Shown here: one piece after another, positions 49,138 to 59,300 of the stretch
Layout: each line of letters opens with the position of its first letter
Position numbering within the stretch: the first letter of the stretch is position 1
Source: Phorcus lineatus
Taxonomy: Eukaryota > Mollusca > Gastropoda > Trochida > Trochidae
Direction of reading: 5' to 3'
Assembly (NCBI GenBank): GCA_921293015.1
Contig: OV121086.1
Location: 28,754,254 to 28,818,253, forward strand
Length of the DNA: 64,000 nucleotides
Notes under the pieces: generated by a model
What the model saw: only the letters and a program-made list of their open reading frames with translations
Databases searched by the model: none
Told to the model about the DNA's origin: nothing
Translations under genes and position numbers: made by a program

Positions 49138-49508
49138 TTATTACCCAAGGAAGTGTGTCATATGATTTTTACGAAACGAGTGTGAATTTTGTATTACCCG
49201 AGCGAGAGCGAGGGTTATACACTAATTCGCACGAGTTTCGTAAAAGTCATATGAAACACGTCCGAGGGTAATAATTTCTTTATTACCGATTCTAATCCAT
49301 TTTAAACGCATGGAAATATTCAGAAAACGGCCTTCTTCCTTTGCGACGGCCCGCTACAGTGACGTCATGAACAATGGTTTTATGACGTCACAGACAACAA
49401 AATACGGTCACTCGCTCTGAAACAATCGTTGCTAGGCAAAAGTGATATGTGCACATGAGCTCATATTGAAAATATGTCACCGCTTATGATAAACCATATG
49501 GGTAATAA
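49138..49508. mobile_element. Foldback/MITE element with TTATTACCC ends
   Basis: TTATTACCC opens at 49138 and GGGTAATAA closes at 49500-49508, each adjoining a CATATG word. Inside, 49138-49200 and 49212-49274 form a long inverted repeat (GTGTSTCATATGAYTTTTAC, CGAAACKMGTGYGAATT) around a CGAGCGAGAGCGAGG loop. Further right a second inverted pair, GTGACGTCAT/ATGACGTCAC, holds two TGACGTCA palindromes. It is GC-rich relative to its flanks and has no coding frame. Its class is unassigned. Confidence 0.7.
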
Positions 49509-49530
49509 ATAAAGTTATCATTAGACATAA

Positions 49531-49575
49531 GCTTAATGCTCCTCAAAGAGGCGTAAAACCCTTAATCACTCAAAG
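49531..49575 (+). repeat. Possible SINE tail remnant
   Basis: AATGCTCCTCAAAGAGGCGT followed by AAAACCCTTAATCACTCA resembles the 3' tails of molluscan SINEs as I remember them. No head is present. Confidence 0.3.
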
Positions 49576-50433
49576 GTGGTTTTAAAATGTAGTCTGTGAA
49601 GATCATACTTCGTGATTTTCACAATAAATGAAGTTATCCAAATATTGCTATTCTTGTATGTTGCACTTCTAAATGCTCTCTAAAGACTTACATATCATAT
49701 TTTAAAATAATTTCATTAATATTTTTGTAACAAACAATTATTGCAGGCATTTCACTTTTAAACAGAATATTGAATATCACAATTTAAGCCACTGATTTCT
49801 TTATCATTTATAAAATCTGGTTTGTTCAAATAATGGCAGTAAAAAGACTTTTGAGACAAACGAGAATGAGAAACAGAAGACAAGAAAAAACGAGTCTTAA
49901 AAAGCTGGTTGCTGTTTAAATCGTTGATACAGCACGAACATATTATAAGAAAAAAAGGTTGTTATAACTTTTCAAAACAATTTCAAAAGAGACGAGGAAA
50001 AAGCAATAGATCTCTGTATTATTTTCTTTAGAAGAAAACTATTGTAAGCGGCTTTCATTTGATAATACAAAATACAGATAAATGTGTTTGAGTGTACACT
50101 TCATGTATAAATGCATTATTATATATATACCTATACCATTCATGTAGAGAAAATAATTTCAGCACAAGACCAAAATAGACACTTTATATAAGTTAATTCA
50201 TTTTGAAGTTATCATAAGTGTAAGCTGCACGTGTTTCTCTAATCGGTACAGCCTTGACCCCCAAACTCCTAGTACAACGTCTTGAAATAAACAATATATT
50301 TTTAAAGACAAATTTGTGTGACCTTAGCTTTCAACAAGCCGTCCTGTTGTCTGTTGTTCTGTATAAGTATCCCGACCACTCAATGTCACTACCATAAAGT
50401 ATTATGTTTTTGCTTTTGCCACCCTTTTACCAT
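49576..50433. other. AT-rich intergenic, no feature
   Basis: Nothing supported. Confidence 0.4.
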
Positions 50434-50440
50434 GCTACGA

Positions 50441-50870
50441 ATTCTCTCCCCACAGAGGTAGCTCCGTCATTAATTCCTATGCAACCTCTGTTCTAAAACG
50501 GCCTCTTCTCGGGCTTCCGGCAATTTCCCCTTGCGGCAAAATATTGCAACATACTACCTTACAATATTTCAGCCATAAATAAAAAAAATTCTTTCACAAC
50601 GGAATATACAATAATGCAGTCGCTGAATAAGTCAAATGTGTTCTGTAAAGAAGACTCAAAGTGTAAAGTGCATATTCGAATAAAGTTAAGCTTTCGAAAA
50701 GTATAACTGAGGCCCTTTGAATGATAAGCTTTGAAACGGCGTCGCTGTTTGAACACCTAACTTTGCATCCAATCAGGCTTCCATATTTGTAGACAGTGAA
50801 ACGTTCGTTATTAGGACAGAGATTGCATAGGAATTGATGACAAAGCTACCTCTGTTTGGAGAGAATGCAG
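50441..50870. mobile_element. hAT-like MITE, family A copy 3
   Basis: The termini ATTCTCTCCCCACAGAGGTA and CTACCTCTGTTTGGAGAGAAT match copy 1. Interior words follow the same order and orientation as at 4058-4516, including TCTCGGGCTTCMGGCA, ATATTGCAAC, GACTCAAAGTG and GCATATTCGAATAAAGTT. The 7-bp GCTACGA lies on both sides (50434-50440 and 50871-50877), an imperfect target duplication. The minus-strand frame at 50559-50756 is a shadow. Confidence 0.85.
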
Positions 50871-50877
50871 GCTACGA

Positions 50878-51979
50878 TAATGAAGAAAAAGATTGCAGAG
50901 AAATAGATTGCATAGTGCCGTTCACTATTGGGAAACACAGGAGTTCATTGATTATGCAAAGTATTTACATATATACTTTGTAAACAGCAGTTTAGAGTTT
51001 ATTTGAATATGTACCGGTCACATATCCTGGTGAACTCCAATCAGAATTAATCAGTCAAGCAGATACAAATACATTGATTTAACAGGATGGTATTTTCATT
51101 GTATAACTGTTAGTCAATGGCATATCTACAGAGAATTCTCAATTCATGTGAAGATATAGTTTTCTAGTTCGACATTTGTACATCTTTGTCAATGTTTGTA
51201 GGTATTCATGTATTTCAAAAGTTTTGTTGATATATGATATAAGAAATCATATAGTTGTTCTGCAAGTGTAACGGTCACTACTTTGTGAATTGTGTGTCAT
51301 TAAAATTCTCCTCACAGCTAAACAGTAATCTACAGGTAATCAATTCGCTTGAGTGGTTATTTCCAGTTGAATTAGCATGTTGAAAACACTATAGAAAACA
51401 AAATAATAAGTTGATAACGAATAGATGAATACATTATTGAAGTATATTGGCAATAAATGCATCTTTTACAATGCATCAATCAAGTGTAAATCATTTGTTC
51501 GAAATTGGACAAAGTTATCTCATTTGCAAAGCATAATATTTATTGGGAATCAACGCACTATCATTAGGTATTAATGTGTAAACAATATCGAAAAAGATAG
51601 TTTTCATACAAAGCTTGTTGTTAATAAATACGCGATAACATAGGGTATGTTGGCCCATATAGGTAAGAGATATAGCACAGTATTTACTCATTATACAGTA
51701 TCATAACTATTGGTAGGTGAGTAATGACATTAAATGTTGGATACTAACGTGATATTATTTCTAAAATACACACTGAATATACGACAATGAAGATGTTATG
51801 CGTTGGTTGCATGTATAGCACTATGAACATTACTGAAATGTGTGTTTATTGACAGTTAAGGTCTAATAGTAACATTCACAATGCACTTAAATGATGGAGA
51901 AAAGTAGTTGCTTGTCAGGGAAAACTTGGCAATTTTAGAGAACGAGTATTTAAAGCATGAAAACTTCAGATCGCTGGTC
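50878..51979. other. AT-rich intergenic, no feature
   Basis: Nothing supported. Confidence 0.4.
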
Positions 51980-52112
51980 AAGAATGTGTTGACATTGTAT
52001 GTATTCTGTTATTAAAACATTATTGCCATAGGTTATGATTTCCTCAAGAATTTGTTCACATTGTATGCATTCTGTAATTAAAACATTCTCGCTATTGGTA
52101 ATGAATACCTCT
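51980..52112. repeat. Two-copy tandem duplication, unit 64 bp
   Basis: TCAAGAAT(G)TGTT, ACATTGTATGYATTCTG and ATTAAAACATT recur in order at 51980 and 52044. Confidence 0.7.
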
Positions 52113-54364
52113 TATAATTTGATGTTGATTCCATGTTTTATTAATAAATAGACACTGCATATTCATATAAAACATGGGTTGCATATTTACAAAGGCACTT
52201 CAAAAAGTGAAATTAGTGTTTAATAAAGGTCCTTGTAAATGAATGCACAAAGCATTTCGTAATTGAGGCACCGTAGCTGTTTTGCAGTGTCACTTTGAGA
52301 GAACGGGGACCAAAGCATGACAACTCGGGGCAGCGAGAGAGCATTATAATGACACTAGCTAGTGCCTTTCTGATGTACACCATCCAATACAGCTCTTCCT
52401 CATGACCCGGAAGCGTCAGTGCAACCATTGTAAAGAACACGGCTTGCGAGCTTGCACATCAAAGCCTTCATGTAAATGGTAAAGTGATCCGGGGCTAGCT
52501 TTCAATTTATTTTATATCGAGCCAGCTTAAGAAAATAACAACAGTGTACATTTCGATTAAGCTATTGTTGTTTGAAGTTACAAGTTACTATACAGATCGA
52601 TTGGGTAATTGGACAGAAATCCATTGGGTTTTTTTTTCGAAAAGTTCATTAAATATGTTGATATGTCAGAGAAAGAACCAGGTTTTCAAAAGTGACAAGT
52701 TATTCGTATGCATTATGGTAATTAAGATTGATGTAATTTCTTATTTCCGATTTAAAGGTTTTGATGACTTTAGAAAAAACTTATTAAGTGTTGGATTGCA
52801 GTTATAATGTACTCCTTATTTTCTCAAAGATGCAAATGACCTTAAATGTTCATCTGAAATTGGTCGTTTGATAGTTTGATTTATAACTTAGTTGTCAAAT
52901 AATGTGCATTGGCTAGTAACTCCGCATTCTTTGAAGTAATTAATCTAGGACTCTGAGGAATAAATGAAATGGAGAGTCTAGACGAGGTCACTTGCAAAAA
53001 GGTAGTAAATGAAGAAAAGGGTTGAAAGACGACTACACACTGTGGATATAACGTTCTGGTGTTTAATAATTCGAAATCTGAAGCTGTGACACAAACAGAA
53101 AGACAAAACATATCACCTCAAGAAATGTTCAAAGTTTCTAAACAGATTTCATAGGTTATGTTCGTCATACTTTAGTCAGAGCCAAAAAGGATTTCGATGA
53201 AAAGAAGGTCTAAAGCTCAATATAGATTACAAATTTCAATAAGACCTGTCAACTTTGCTAAGCAGTTTTTACTTGCAATAATACCAGTCTTCACGAAGCG
53301 ACTGTCAGTGAAATTGACGAAAGAAATCTCGGAAGGATGTTAAGAAGTGGTTTACATAGGAAACTCACGATTCCATTATGAATTGAATATTTGACATTCA
53401 GAAATCATGTTTTCTTAGAATTATTTGAATTACAATGTTGAAGTTAATGTTGAAGAGCTTTAAAAATTCGACTACATGATAAAAGAACAGTTTTTGGTTT
53501 AGAACAACTTTTACGAAATGACACATATAAGAAGGTACGTATTATCGCTAAATGTCATGTCTGTTCATGGAAGAAGTTCTTATTCAACCATAATCTTGTT
53601 GATGTCAGATTCATTGTCAGTACGGAAAAGTTCCGCCTAAATCGGTTCCAGAACACACTAAAGGACTATGATAAATGTAGTCATGTTGTTAAGTTCACTT
53701 TTCATCTTTGGACTGTGTGTTTTTGAATGAAAAAATGCCGCCACGAACACTAAACCTTGGATGGATGATTAAACTATCTGTCTTAATTTACGCCGCTATG
53801 TCTCTATATCATAAGCTCACCCGCATGATGTACACGTGCACGGACTGTGACCTAGCCTTTCTTGATGGTGATTGGCTATTTAACATATTACCAAGGTTCA
53901 ACAAGGTAGTCTTTCTGCAAGTTCAATTCCGTATTCGCTCTTACTTTAGATTTGTGCCATCAACAATCCCTCCAGGATTATAGATTAATAAAATATCATA
54001 AGCAGACTTTGTTGACCAATTGCACAATTTTTAGCTTATTTCATCGACAGGCAAATTTACAAAAAATATAAATATAACATTAAAATATCTTTCAGCGCTC
54101 CACTAAGATACAACATTTTTTTTACTGTTCATTCAACATCTGATATATCAATTTCGACATGAAGAAAAGGTATGATTTTTCTAATGCCCTTGCTCCTAAT
54201 AACAATAACGGCATTGATGAAACTATAATGGCATATAAGAAGGGACCATTTTCGATAGTTTGACACAATAAATATATTCTTAAAAGGTTAACCTACGTTA
54301 TGCCATAACGGAGACTTCTGACAATATACCATCGATGTATTTTACAATATTACAATTTCATTTC
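52113..54364. other. Intergenic, no supported gene
   Basis: A minus-strand frame at 52213-52440 in a slightly GC-richer patch, and plus frames at 52544-52807 and 53708-53983, were read. None shows a family motif or convincing splice sites. Confidence 0.4.
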
Positions 54365-54547
54365 GGAAATCTGTTTTGTGTTCTCGGCATCAGGCAGCCA
54401 CATATTCTATCCTTTATATTGCTGAGCGCCAAGCAAGGGAGATCTCCTCTCTTTTAACATATTTTGATATAATGTGACCCGGATCGAACCTCGTCCTCCC
54501 GCATGAAGAGTGGACGCTCTACCAATTGAGCAACTCCTCCGTAGATA
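54365..54547 (-). mobile_element. tRNA-derived SINE of a second, widely conserved type
   Basis: The minus-strand head GTTGCTCAATTGGTAGAGCG (A box), CTCTTCATGCGGGAG and GAGGTTCGATCC (B box) looks like a tRNA, but the acceptor and T stems no longer pair, so it is not a functional tRNA. Beyond it GGGTCACATTATATCAAA, TCCCTTGCTTGGCGCTCAGC and AAAGGATAGAATATGTGGCT match, from memory, the core of a SINE shared by molluscs and other invertebrates. It is unrelated to the 97/6223/33045/61695 family. Confidence 0.72.
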
Positions 54548-56296
54548 CGTCATTAAAACAGTTATGGTTCGATGTATTTTAGTTTACTCCACTGTCAACT
54601 TTCCTTGCGGGTGTATTGGTCCACAAATAAGAGACAGATATGTTTTTTACAATTATATATACTCAAAATTAATTTCATAGATATGAAATTTAACAACGTT
54701 TGCAAATTTTTACAGATTTAAATGTGGTTTGACGATGATGCGGAATCTTGCCTCAGATCTCTGCCAACACTAGAATGCAGATTAAGGATTTTATTAATTA
54801 TATAATCAAATAATTATTCGGAATACGTTACCTGCTACTAAAGTCCGCAGAAGCTTTCATTAAATGTAGAGTTCATAATCGAAACAGCTAATCGAAAATG
54901 TGGCGTGAAGGGATACTTTTGAGATATGGCTATATGAATTTCCAGAACCCAAAATAACTCTTATTATCTTTGAAAAAGCTTCATGAACTTTGAAAAAGGG
55001 CTTGAATTTCTGCATGAGCGTTAAGTCTTGTTTTGTCATTTTCGCGGATAACGTCATTTCCTATACAAAATGGGATACAAACGTTATTTTTTCCAACTTA
55101 ACCTCGATTAGCGATACATCAGACTAATGACGAAACGTTTTTATTTCAAGGGGAATATACAACCATTACCACGTCAAGAACAGCGCAAACGGTGCATTCA
55201 AGTCATTATTTTCACTTATTGTGTTTGAATTAATCATGAGCATCCTGTTCGTTAAACATACTTTTTTTTTTTATCTTTGCCTAATAAATAAGCGTAAATT
55301 TGTTTTGAGTTCGTTCTTTAAACTTCGATTTAAATCAAATAAGTAAGTAATTTGAAAAATAGAGTCTGCAATATATTCTGATTATTTACTTTTGTTTTTC
55401 TTAGGAAACTAATTTAACTTCTATTTTTCTTGATAAACGTGTATCTTTTGATAATGCAATGATCATTAGGAAAGTACATAAATTTTCATGTACATTTTAA
55501 AAGTTTTTTTGAGATTAAAAGTTTAACTTACCGAACGTTTTTTTCATCTCCATTAAAGTTGTTTTCTTTCAGATCAAAAAATGCTCTTAATGTGAAAATT
55601 AGGACATTTGTATGGGATTATGGTGATGTAGGCCGCATTGTGCTCGATTTTAGAATAATGAATGTAAGCAAAAAATAACCGGAAAGAATTTAACATATCT
55701 AAGAATGGATGATTGTTGAATTTCATGCTTAATTAACATTGTTGTTATCTATAAAGGAAGAATTATAAATAGATAAAACAAAATTCAACAAATAATACGT
55801 TAAGCATGAGAAAACAAAAAAACGGCATCCAACCAAAGTTATAGGTTCCATGTAATAATGACGAAGTGCAAACATGAATTTACAATTTTTAACAATTGAG
55901 TGGATAATTTTATCTTTTAAGATGGATTTTATCGTGAAAAGAATATAAATGATTTTTTTATTTTAAGATATCAACACTCCTGTACAAATAAATGATTTAT
56001 TTTACAAATAAATCAATATGACGCTTTCCAAGATGTTGTAAATTGCATGGAAAATCGTTTAGTCCAATAAGCTTCATTTAAACAAATTTATTTATATTGG
56101 TGGTCTAAATTTCCGGCAAGACATCTTGAGAGACTTTCAGAATAGTATAACTAACATTTTTTTAATTTTGTTTCTTTTTAACTGGAAAAACGTTGACTCG
56201 GAAAAGTGTTCCTGAAAGTCTACTTGTACATGCACAAAACAACGTTGTTATTCTTTTAACAGTCATTTGAATATATGCTGACTGTACACCTGAAAA
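54548..56296. other. AT-rich intergenic, no feature
   Basis: Nothing supported. Confidence 0.4.
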
Positions 56297-56440
56297 CACC
56301 AAAAATGCACACTCTAGGTGCTACGCTTTACAAGATATCGCGTTAGCAATGTATTACAAAGTGGTCAAAGTGTCTCACGTCTGAGTCTTCCGCCATTGAA
56401 GTCTGTCACCAAATATGCACACTCTAAGTGCTCAGCTACG
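56297..56440. repeat. Direct repeat pair, 110 bp apart
   Basis: CACCAAAAATGCACACTCTA at 56297 and CACCAAATATGCACACTCTA at 56407 are each followed by a GTGCT...TACGCT word. Confidence 0.65.
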
Positions 56441-57480
56441 CTGAATTCAAAGTTCCCCGTTCCGCAATGGGGCGAGGGACAATAACATATAATTGAAATT
56501 TGGTGTCAACAGATGATCCGCAGAATAAAGGAATAATATATTATAGTTTAAGATCTTCTGAAGCATTAAACAGTTAGAGCTTAATCTTTAAAACAAGCAC
56601 TTTGTACATGTCCAGCATTTTGACGTCATAAATGTCAAAAATATATAAGTTGTACAAAAGTAAATATTGTGGTGTGACTGATTGAAACAGCTTTTTTCTT
56701 TTCATCGTTATACATGTTTCAATCTTTTCAGGTAACGACAAAGAAACGAAGCTTATGTAATTTAATTTTTAAAATCGTTAAAATAAATTAAGTCAGCTTA
56801 TTTCAGAAACAAAGGATGTTTTAAATATACAAAAGTAACCCAAACATACTTTTGGGGAATGACAGTCGTATAATAAAACAAGGTTCAATTGCCATATTTG
56901 ATGCAAAATCAACAAATCATCATTGATGTTGATATCAGTCTCTTATCAATAAATATTGTAACAGTAATGAAGCGTTGACAGTATCATTTCATGTTCATTA
57001 AAATCAACCATTAATCTTTAATGAGATATCCGTGGGAAACGTCTCAGCTCATTCTCTGAATGACGGTTTACCTAAAGCACGCCCCTTTATATTAGCACAA
57101 TACTTAGATTATTCCTAACTGCATCGGAATGTAATAATTGATCTTGCTTAACTTTGCGACGTGTTGATGAGAGATTACTTGATATATAATTTCATCGCTA
57201 GACCTCATCAATTTTGAAAATGTAACAGATGGTTATGAAGTCATAGTGATATATAAAGAATTTGACACCTTATCTTTATTTTGATATCTGTATTGTATTT
57301 AAGCTAGTAAAATAAATGAAGGTGTGTTGATGATACATTCATAAAATTTTGAAATCTTGAAGTTGAACAGTATGTAATTGCTTATAAACTCACGAGCAAA
57401 AGAAACGCTACCATGTATTTAAATCTAGATTGCAAAATCAATAACATGTGACGATATATTCATAAAACATGCAACAAATC
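56441..57480. other. AT-rich intergenic, no feature
   Basis: Nothing supported. Confidence 0.4.
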
Positions 57481-57581
57481 AGCTTCCGGTATCAACGGCA
57501 TAGTCTCCGATATTGGAATGGGGGTCAAAAAGTCCAAGTTTACTGTCATGACTGATCCCGGTGTGTTGAAAAGAGTTCATA

Positions 57582-57797
57582 TTAATAACGTGTATGGCCT
57601 CCCCTTACCACAATACACGCATTAACCCTCCGAAACATGGGGAAAACCAAACGCCTGACGTCAAAACGTGGAGAGCGCTGCCATTCTTCTTGGAGAGCTT
57701 GAGCAAGTTGCTGGCGGTTATTTGGAGGTGGTCGTCGTTGACGAATACAACGACCCAAAGCGTCCCAAAGATTTTCGACTGGTGACATGTCAGGCGG
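57582..57797 (-). mobile_element. Tc1/mariner transposase, C-terminal fragment
   Basis: The minus strand encodes PPDMSPVENLWDALGRCIRQ, a middle LAQALQEEW and the end ACIVVRGGHTRY followed by a stop. This is the C-terminal part of a Tc1-like DDE transposase. The Glu of the SPVENLWD block is the position of the third catalytic acid in the family. The N-terminal DNA-binding domain and the first two catalytic Asp are absent. Upstream the frame is cut by the MITE at 57798, whose last bases supply a false ATG. Reading across the MITE to 58553, CAACCGCCTGACATG restores a Gln-Pro-Pro-Asp-Met join, but a stop lies two codons further upstream, so the copy was already dead or truncated. About 100 bp of 3' sequence follow to about 57480. 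Confidence 0.9.
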
Positions 57798-58543
57798 CAT
57801 CCTGTCTCAGGGTAAGACGTATAGCTGACGCTCCACTCTTCTTACCCTGGGTGTAAACCCCAGCATAAACTTCGCGCCGCAACCCATGATTCAGCCAATC
57901 AAATACTTTGATCGCGATGTTGTGCGATAAAATTTCAGCCAACCAAAGAGAGCCTCTCGCACAGGCGTTGGCTTTCGCTCGTACGACCATGGTGATAATG
58001 TCCCGAGTCCAATTTTGCGATTCTGGTTAGTTTATTACAACAGACCATACATTCAGTTTTAAGCGATCGGTTTGATTTTCCACAACTTAACTCAATACCT
58101 TACCGTGGTGGTTTGAGTGATCCAGAGACCCCTATAGCTACGCCAGCCGGAGCTTACATGATCCTTGCAGGGACACTCAAGCTTGATAGGTTCGTCGGGT
58201 AGAAGTCAGATCAGATTTTAGTCGTTCTAAAACCTGTTGTCTCTCACAATGCCTTTCATTCCGTCTTTTCCCTCATCCTCTTTTGGATGCTTGTCATCCA
58301 CGTGTTTAATAACTGAAATATTGTTCAAAACACGTTAAGTCCTCACTCACTCACTCGGTTTGAATTTGAAGGAATGGGCGCTGCCGTGTTAAATTGCCGA
58401 CTCGCCTTTCAAGCGCAGTCATTGGTTGATTATTTTTAGAAAGTTCGTTGGGAAAAGGACACGGTGCGAAGGTTTTGCTGGGGTTTACACCCAGGGTATG
58501 AAGAGTGGAGCGTCAGCTATACGTCTTACCCTGAGACAGGATG
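57798..58543. mobile_element. Mutator-like MITE inserted in the Tc1 fragment
   Basis: The element is 746 bp. Its terminal inverted repeats start CATCCTGTCTCAGGGTAAG and are almost perfect for about 65-80 bp, with mismatches such as TTCTTACC against TTCATACC. A perfect 9-bp duplication GTCAGGCGG flanks it at 57789-57797 and 58544-58552. Long inverted repeats with a 9-bp duplication fit non-autonomous Mutator-like elements. Excising it and one duplication rejoins the Tc1 frame. The interior includes another repeat (58095-58350) and a 66-codon minus frame that is not credible as a gene. Confidence 0.9.
58095..58350 (-). repeat. Repeat family B, copy 1, nested in the MITE
   Basis: Reading the minus strand, TTGAACAATATTTCAGTTAT, CACGTGGATGACAAGCATCC, GACAACAGGTTTTAGAA and CACTCAAACCACCACGG match 63010-63312 in order. 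It begins with GAGTGAGTGAGTGAGG, a common molluscan SINE-end motif in my recollection. It lacks about 45 bp present in copy 2. Confidence 0.85.
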
Positions 58544-58552
58544 GTCAGGCGG

Positions 58553-59165
58553 TTGCATAAACTATATGGTTAATTTTTAACGAGGTATTTCGTGCCAGAA
58601 GTGATACATTACCTGATATCCATTCCACATTTCTTATATAAACTCTTTCACAAACAATGAATTGAATGGTTGCAGTCAATTTAGATATGAAATGAGCGTT
58701 CTATCCCCTAGCTTCACACGAGAGATGCCCAAATACCCTTTTTATATCTGTATTATTGTTACTGTTGCATTCTATTGAAATTTATATCTGTTGACCATAT
58801 TAATTCAGCGGGAAAACATCCAACTCAAATGTTTTCCTATAATAAGTTGTAAAACTGCATATGCCCATTGTAGTGTAGCCGATTTTAATCGTTCGAGTTG
58901 AGAAAGTGCAGCCGTGTAGCTTAAACGTCGGTATAAGAATTCCTCGGAAAAAAAGAGATTTTCTTGCACTTAACAATGTGTTATATTCTTGTGTGATCAA
59001 TTATTTTACCTAGGAAAACTTTCTGCAGGGTCTTTAAAATAGAAAAATAGAATGCAATTTGTGATTGATTTTGTATACAATGACTATTTGGAAATCTTCT
59101 GAAAGAGAATGAGAGTTTAGAAGACTTATTCTGTTTCCTGTATGGGGTAAACGCAAATGTCCTGT
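58553..59165. other. AT-rich intergenic, no feature
   Basis: Nothing supported. No further Tc1 coding sequence is found upstream of the interrupted fragment. Confidence 0.45.
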
Positions 59166-59300
59166 ATACATGTTGTTTGGAAGGTTTCAACCCTTTCAAG
59201 TCTTCCGGTGAAGATGTTGATGAAATATATATATATATATATATCAAACCTTTCAAGTCTTCCGGTGAGGATGATGATGAAAACCTTCCAAACATGTATT
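59166..59300. repeat. Inverted repeat with duplicated core and (AT)n
   Basis: TGTTTGGAAGGTTT at the left and AAAACCTTCCAAACA at the right are inverted. Between them TTTCAAGTCTTCCGGTGARG and GATGAAA occur twice in direct orientation, separated by an (AT)n run at about 59227-59244. It may be a small mobile element remnant. Open frames at 58981-59434 are shadows. Confidence 0.6.

Noticed and set aside
54478-54547. Functional tRNA gene
   Set aside because: A and B boxes are present, but the acceptor stem does not pair, the T stem is broken, and SINE core sequence follows directly.
57790-57990. 66-codon minus-strand frame inside the MULE-like MITE
   Set aside because: It starts in the MITE interior and ends in its terminal repeat; far too short for a transposase and without motifs.
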